A program made the translations under genes and the position numbers. The notes under the pieces were generated by a model. It had not been told where the DNA came from. It saw only the letters and a list, made by a program, of their open reading frames with translations, and did not search any database. From IMG/VR virus record IMGVR_UViG_3300042521_000466, positions 1 through 26,899 of that record: a stretch of DNA of 26,899 nt, one strand, 5' to 3'. The stretch comes from a virus. Positions 23,248 through 26,899 of this stretch are shown here, in pieces; positions within the stretch are counted from its first letter, which is position 1, and each line of letters opens with the position of its first letter.

Positions 23248-23276
23248 AGAATAGATGGATTTGAGGAGAATGTCAA
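23248..23276 (-). promoter_or_regulatory. Sigma-70-type promoter of the cobT-like gene
   Basis: On the minus strand TTGACA (23276-23271), 17 bases, TATTCT (23253-23248), two bases after the stop of the preceding gene. Confidence 0.65.
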
Positions 23277-23278
23277 GC

Positions 23279-23524
23279 TTATCCGATGTAGACAAGCAGG
23301 ACAGCTTTACTGTCGGGCTGCTTGTAGGTTGCGATATGCATGTTATCTGCTTTGGAATACATTTTCTTGTACAGCTTAAACGGCTGTTCATTTCCGTATG
23401 ATGTATCAATCATATCAGGAAACTCAAGATCATCTGATACTGACGTAAGGTCTACATGATAAACATCGGGTTTCGACTCGAAAACGATATGCGAAACAAT
23501 GTGGGAATCGTCAAGTCTAAGCAT
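23279..23524 (-). CDS. Unknown 81-residue protein
   Basis: I do not recognise this protein. It is mildly acidic in the first half, with SHIVFESKPDVYHVDL and a C-terminal strand-like run AVLLVYIG; no membrane segment, Cys pair or nucleotide motif. The ATG at 23522-23524 has GGAG six bases before it; the in-frame ATG at 23542 has no such site. It is preceded by an unusually structured non-coding stretch and followed by the cobT promoter. Confidence 0.65.
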   Translation of the reverse strand: MLRLDDSHIVSHIVFESKPDVYHVDLTSVSDDLEFPDMIDTSYGNEQPFKLYKKMYSKADNMHIATYKQPDSKAVLLVYIG

Positions 23525-23650
23525 TTGTGTCTCCGTTGTCATATACTATATATGGGTATGGCAAGTCGGTTTTTCAAGTGGTCCAAATGCATACCAGCCA
23601 TGTTTTGGACACATGACTGGTGGCTAAGTGCTTGATTTTATTGGGTTCGG
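23525..23650 (-). promoter_or_regulatory. Structured leader with potential pseudoknot
   Basis: This 126-base gap holds two interlocked inverted repeats on the transcribed strand: ACCAGTCATG/CATGGCTGGT (23621-23612 and 23602-23593, one G-U pair), and GTCCAAA (23610-23604, inside the first loop) with TTTGGAC (23587-23581). They could form an H-type pseudoknot or alternative hairpins. A weak promoter-like pair TTGAAA-17-CATATA lies at 23577-23549. No ORF is supported. Confidence 0.4.
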
Positions 23651-24625
23651 CTAAGTCTTTGATATCTTTTTGAGAACCATTCCGTAGTTATTGACCTTAG
23701 GGAAAGTTGATAGATCAATTCCAGGTTTAAGTCTCAGCCGATTGTCATCTGGACCCAGTCCGATGTTTCGTCTAATCTGTAACTGTTCTGGATTCAATTC
23801 TCGCTCGGGCTTCTGAAACGGCAGATAATCCACATAATGATGCCAACGACCATATCGCCAAACCATTCGCGCAACATCAGGGTGCATATCAACTAGCATC
23901 TGAGACTTATTCACTGTACCTGTCGCGTTTAAATGTCCATCACGCCATTTGCTTTTGTCTAGATTGCCCTCTGCATGATAGAACTCTGCTGTATTGCCAC
24001 CTTTCACAGTTTGAGTGGCAGCTTTACCTTGCAGGAATGCATTAAACTGAATCGTGCAATCACCATCTTTTAAAACGCGAAGGCAGATATCGGTATCTTC
24101 ATTGTATCTACCGCGCCAACGATGTTTACAGTTATTAGAAATGAGCAGAGTAGAATAGATGCGAGTGTTGATTGTAAACGGCGCATATGCTTGATTAGGA
24201 GCAATGAAGAAACGATACTGTAGACCTGAGATAGGAACATTCTCAAAGCGATCAACAAAATCTTCACAAATTTTAAAACAAACTCCAGATTCTACACGAA
24301 TGCGTTGGTTCTTATGTAGACGATAGAAATCGGAAATGTTATCATCTAAAACCCAATGCTTTTCAGCACCGATTGAAATTGAGTGATCCCAGCACCAGTT
24401 TCTGGCGCGACCAGGACCGTCACCATGATTGGAAAAAGGAGCAACCAAAAGAGTAACATAATCACGAATGCCAAAGTTATCCAACGCTTCATCATAGAGT
24501 TTTTCGTCCTGTGGTTCAATAGCGATATAATGCGGAATCTTCATACGCGCAAGAGAGCGCGAAGTAAACATACTGTCATGTCTACCTTTTGAAATGATAT
24601 AAACTGGATGTGTGGGGTTCGTCAT
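23651..24625 (-). CDS. TET-associated glycosyltransferase (TAGT-like), probable DNA-base modifier
   Basis: A 324-residue protein: VYIISKGRHDSMFTSRSL at 8-25, YIAIEP, PGRARNWCWDHSI, HWVLDDNISDFYR with a DDN metal motif, GRYNEDTDICLRVLKDG, then KGGNTAEFYH and RYGRWHHYVDYLPF. This series fits my memory of the TET-associated glycosyltransferase family, whose phage members are linked to glycosylation of hydroxymethylated pyrimidines in DNA. No TET/JBP or hydroxymethylase gene is in view. ATGA overlap with the FkbM gene. Confidence 0.78.
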   Translation of the reverse strand: MTNPTHPVYIISKGRHDSMFTSRSLARMKIPHYIAIEPQDEKLYDEALDNFGIRDYVTLLVAPFSNHGDGPGRARNWCWDHSISIGAEKHWVLDDNISDFYRLHKNQRIRVESGVCFKICEDFVDRFENVPISGLQYRFFIAPNQAYAPFTINTRIYSTLLISNNCKHRWRGRYNEDTDICLRVLKDGDCTIQFNAFLQGKAATQTVKGGNTAEFYHAEGNLDKSKWRDGHLNATGTVNKSQMLVDMHPDVARMVWRYGRWHHYVDYLPFQKPERELNPEQLQIRRNIGLGPDDNRLRLKPGIDLSTFPKVNNYGMVLKKISKT

Positions 24626-25305
24626 TCATCATTCCTGCAATATACGATATTTACCCAAGCACCTTTAGTGTCTTCGCGGGCACTTACAGTCTTGAAGTGC
24701 TGACGCAATAATGCGAGAGTGTCATTATACTTTTCATGTGTCTTAAGATCATTAAGATGAGCGTGATGAAATTCCATAATAAACTCACGAATACCAGACC
24801 AATCTTTAACAGCAGGCAAACACTCTAATTCACCGCCCTCAATGTCCATTTTAACTACTGTAGGCTTTACACTTTCAAAAACATAATTAATGTTAGTACA
24901 ATCAACTGTAACTGTATCACGACCTCGTTTTGATACCAGTGAGTGTGCGCCCTTATTCTTCTTTAGATTGATTGAAAAATTTCGCGTCTTATCATCATTT
25001 CCAACAACAGCTTCATTATGCAAAACATAACGAGAAGAATCTGAAATATTCATTGCAACATTCTTACAGGCCAATTCATAGTTATCTTTATCTGGTTCAT
25101 AAGAATGAACTAGCGAAACGCCTTTCTTCAAGGCAAAGGTGGTAAACATGCCAATGTTTAAGCCAAAATCTACAACAACATCGGTCGGCTTAAGCTGTAG
25201 CTTATTGTATTCTCCAGAAAAAACTTCATGAACGACAAACTCGTCTGAGGTACCTTCACGAACTTCTGCTTCAATATCTCTATATTGTATAATCTTAGTT
25301 GTCAT
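24622..25305 (-). CDS. FkbM-family SAM methyltransferase
   Basis: A 227-residue protein with motif I VDFGLNIGMFTTFAL near 45-59 (VDxGxNxGxFT form), YEPDKDNYELACKNV, and VVKMDIEGGELECL, the most typical FkbM signature. FkbM enzymes O-methylate sugars or small molecules. Position directly before the TAGT-like gene, with ATGA overlaps on both sides, suggests the two act in one pathway, possibly on modified bases or on a glycan. GAGGTGG precedes the ATG. Confidence 0.83.
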   Translation of the reverse strand: MTTKIIQYRDIEAEVREGTSDEFVVHEVFSGEYNKLQLKPTDVVVDFGLNIGMFTTFALKKGVSLVHSYEPDKDNYELACKNVAMNISDSSRYVLHNEAVVGNDDKTRNFSINLKKNKGAHSLVSKRGRDTVTVDCTNINYVFESVKPTVVKMDIEGGELECLPAVKDWSGIREFIMEFHHAHLNDLKTHEKYNDTLALLRQHFKTVSAREDTKGAWVNIVYCRNDE

Positions 25306-25637
25306 TCTTCAAACCACCTCTTCAATGAGTTCTCATCTTTGTCGAGATGTGGATACCACATGCTCTTTGTCTTATCTGTAATAGTCTGTTCGTCATCTAC
25401 TTGTGCATACTTTGTGCGAAATTCATCAAAGTCTTGCTTATTACGAAAATGAACATAGAGTGTCTTGAAAGGAGGATTATCTTTTTGTTCAAACTCAGGC
25501 ATTCCTACCCAAAGCTTTTCTCTCTCATTCTCATCAGTTTCTTCCATACCAAGAAATTCTGCGAGTGTTGGTTCACGTACAGCTTCTTCTTTCTTGCCTA
25601 GAAAATTATCATATTCTGCGGATTCTTTTACTGTCAT
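25302..25637 (-). CDS. Unknown 111-residue phage protein
   Basis: No function recognised. The C-terminal part WVGMPEFEQKD, TLYVHFRNKQDFDEF and KTKSMWYPH resembles a pattern I have seen in uncharacterised phage proteins, some near ParB-like or methylase genes. The N-terminal third is charged and probably flexible. It overlaps its neighbours on both sides by ATGA-type junctions, so it is cotranslated with the FkbM gene. Confidence 0.7.
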   Translation of the reverse strand: MTVKESAEYDNFLGKKEEAVREPTLAEFLGMEETDENEREKLWVGMPEFEQKDNPPFKTLYVHFRNKQDFDEFRTKYAQVDDEQTITDKTKSMWYPHLDKDENSLKRWFEE

Positions 25638-26092
25638 GTCATTAACCTGTTATGTTCAATAAGATATTTTTCAAATTTTTCTTTGTTGTTTTCATATACG
25701 CCTAAACCAAAATTACATGTTTTACAAAGAAGTCCACGATATTTTCCTGTTTGATGATCATGATCAACTTGAGGCATTTCCATGATACAGTCGCATATTT
25801 TACATCTATTGTCTTGTTGTGTCAACTCCGAAAGATATTTTTCATATGTGAAGTCAACTATACCATGTCTTTGCCAATTGTGTTCTCTCATTCGTTTACG
25901 ATTTTTTCTACGATATTCGGCGGCCGCCGCAGGATCATATCTTTCTCTTTGTTTTTCTAAGAAAGCTTCTCTGTTTGCTTGATATTTAATTTTACCTTTT
26001 TCTTTCAGTTCTTCCTTATTTCTTTCCCTATAAAGTCGGGCATAATCAGGATGAGAACGTTCTGGTAAATCAGGATATTTTCTTTTTCTCAT
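25634..26092 (-). CDS. HNH endonuclease, endonuclease VII family
   Basis: A 152-residue protein. A long, very basic N-terminal half (Arg/Lys-rich to about 76) leads to the domain: CKIC at 97-100, VDHDHQTGKYRGLLC at 109-123, CKTCNFGLG to 131, i.e. four zinc cysteines and the catalytic DHDH...N of the endonuclease VII fold. T4 gp49 of this family resolves branched DNA before packaging; short free-standing relatives also act as homing endonucleases. The ATG at 26092 has GGAG six bases upstream. It has a T4-type late promoter and a hairpin over its ribosome-binding site. Confidence 0.85.
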   Translation of the reverse strand: MRKRKYPDLPERSHPDYARLYRERNKEELKEKGKIKYQANREAFLEKQRERYDPAAAAEYRRKNRKRMREHNWQRHGIVDFTYEKYLSELTQQDNRCKICDCIMEMPQVDHDHQTGKYRGLLCKTCNFGLGVYENNKEKFEKYLIEHNRLMT

Positions 26093-26101
26093 AAAACACT
26101 C

Positions 26102-26148
26102 CAATAGTTTGTGAAAGTATTTATAATACCAACAATCTCAAACTATTG
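26102..26148 (-). repeat. Inverted repeat covering the HNH-gene ribosome-binding site
   Basis: Perfect 10-base arms on the minus strand: CAATAGTTTG (26148-26139, spanning the gp46 stop) and CAAACTATTG (26111-26102), with a 27-base loop. The second arm runs into the GGAG at 26102-26099. Read-through RNA would fold over the start region; RNA begun in the loop could not. Confidence 0.75.
26118..26125 (-). promoter_or_regulatory. T4-type late promoter of the HNH gene
   Basis: TATAAATA on the minus strand matches the T4 late consensus exactly. It lies in the only gap between gp46 and the HNH gene and predicts a start near 26112, about 20 bases before the ATG. Confidence 0.75.
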
Positions 26149-26899
26149 TAGAATTGAAAAATTTCTTACTTTAAGGAAACGATATGTCTTGTCAAACTTA
26201 TCGGCAATAGTGTCAGTCTTGTGCGATATAATAAACGTATTTGTATCGTCTGTCAAGGTCTGAATGATCTTGAGGAACTCATCAGTACCATTAGCATCTA
26301 GACTTCCATCTAGAATTTCGTCCAGAATAAGAAGATTGGTATTGACGCTGTTCTTCATCTTGGCAATCGAACGCCAGGTAAACATCAAGGCTAAGTCAAT
26401 ACGTGTCTTTTCACCTTCTGAGAAATTTGCATAGGAAAACTCATCGCGGTGTCTAGATTTGATTACCTCATTGAAGTTTTCATCAATGTTGAAGTTGACA
26501 AAGAAGCCCATTCTATCTAGATACTTGTTCACAAGCTTATTGATGATAGGAACATATTGCTTGATGATCTTAGTCTTGATACCGCCATCTTTCAGCAGTG
26601 ACATGGCCGTTTCAATCATAGTTCTTTCATTCAGCCTGAACTGCAAAGAACCTTCCAGTCTGTAGATTTCTTCTATGACGGACTTCAAGTCATGTTCACT
26701 ATCCATTACCATCTTGTCTGCGTTTCGTATCTTATCCATACTATCTTCAATATCATTCATCATGGATACGATATGCATCATGGTCTGCTTACTGGACTTG
26801 ATTTCTGTATTGATAGTTTGAATGCGCTTAGACTGTTCATCTTTTCTATTGATAACATCAATCAGTTCTTGAGAGTAAGATTCAACATTCGCAACTTCT
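26143..26899 (-). CDS. 46: Recombination endonuclease subunit gp46 (SbcC/Rad50-like), C-terminal part
   Basis: About 251 C-terminal residues; the frame stays open to the window edge. A coiled-coil stretch leads into the ATPase half: ANFSEGEKTRIDLAL is the ABC signature, LLILDEILDGSLD is Walker B with the D-loop, and FIISHK is the switch His. With gp47 it resects DNA ends for recombination-dependent replication and degrades host DNA. The gene ends with TAG inside the left arm of the inverted repeat that precedes the HNH gene. Confidence 0.93.
   Translation of the reverse strand, partial: EVANVESYSQELIDVINRKDEQSKRIQTINTEIKSSKQTMMHIVSMMNDIEDSMDKIRNADKMVMDSEHDLKSVIEEIYRLEGSLQFRLNERTMIETAMSLLKDGGIKTKIIKQYVPIINKLVNKYLDRMGFFVNFNIDENFNEVIKSRHRDEFSYANFSEGEKTRIDLALMFTWRSIAKMKNSVNTNLLILDEILDGSLDANGTDEFLKIIQTLTDDTNTFIISHKTDTIADKFDKTYRFLKVRNFSILQ

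Noticed and set aside
23215-23409. 64-codon minus-strand frame upstream of cobT
   Set aside because: It overlaps the better supported 81-residue ORF in another frame and covers the cobT promoter.
26102-26148. Inverted repeat read as a gp46 terminator
   Set aside because: The 27-base loop is too large, the stem is A/T-rich and the T-run is not adjacent; the late promoter in the loop gives a better explanation.
1-26899. tRNA genes, CRISPR arrays, insertion sequences, attachment sites
   Set aside because: I saw no cloverleaf with a TTCRA arm, no regularly spaced repeats, no transposase and no integrase; gaps between genes are all under 130 bases.

Overview
The window looks like part of the genome of a large lytic myovirus of the T4 superfamily. 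Every gene I can support lies on the minus strand, packed end to end, often with ATGA, GTGA or TAATG overlaps. T4 core proteins are recognisable: sliding clamp gp45, clamp loader gp44 and gp62, the translational repressor RegA, a dNMP kinase (gp1 type), the end of gp46, and a T4-type late promoter. The gp62, PstS, Hsp20 and CobS content recalls cyanophages and their relatives in Alphaproteobacteria. Three clues favour a proteobacterial, probably alphaproteobacterial, host: a GIGHN-type N-terminus on the DsbA-like protein, a DUF3563-like mini-protein, and consensus sigma-70 promoters. This host call is inference.

Layout, in the direction of transcription (right to left). (1) 26899-23525: end of gp46, an endonuclease VII-type HNH gene with its own late promoter, an unknown protein, an FkbM methyltransferase, a TET-associated glycosyltransferase (a family tied to DNA hypermodification), a structured non-coding stretch, and an 81-residue unknown. 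(2) 23224-19715: a CobT-like VWA/HExxH protein and a CobS-like AAA+ ATPase, visibly richer in G+C than their neighbours. (3) 19611-17791: a winged-helix protein, a glycosyltransferase and a dNMP kinase. (4) 17764-11488: gp45, a DsbA-like protein, gp44, a DUF262-HNH (GmrSD-like) nuclease inserted between the two clamp-loader genes, gp62, RegA, a probable virion protein and a dUTPase with an AT-hook-like tail. (5) 11378-9657: hsp20 behind a leader resembling a ROSE RNA thermometer, two tiny coupled ORFs, a terminator and pstS. (6) 9597-1: an apparent single 9.5 kb glycan operon behind one perfect TTGACA-17-TATAAT promoter, with five candidate glycosyltransferases, gmd, an fcl/colC-like epimerase-reductase, a ColD-like dehydratase, an RmlB-like dehydratase, a small helical protein and two methyltransferases.

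How the parts fit: the replication genes form a T4-style operon probably tuned by RegA. The glycan operon could make a GDP-linked deoxysugar (fucose or the 3,6-dideoxysugar colitose) and a second deoxyhexose, then add them to virion proteins or host surface. Regulation is very compact: eight promoters with exactly 17-bp spacers sit on or just after stop codons, and several are interwoven with hairpins. The strongest leads are a hairpin that appears to hide the ribosome-binding site of the HNH gene until a late promoter in its loop fires, the ROSE-like hsp20 leader, the phage-encoded gmd-colC/fcl-colD set, and the DUF262-HNH gene splitting the clamp-loader genes.
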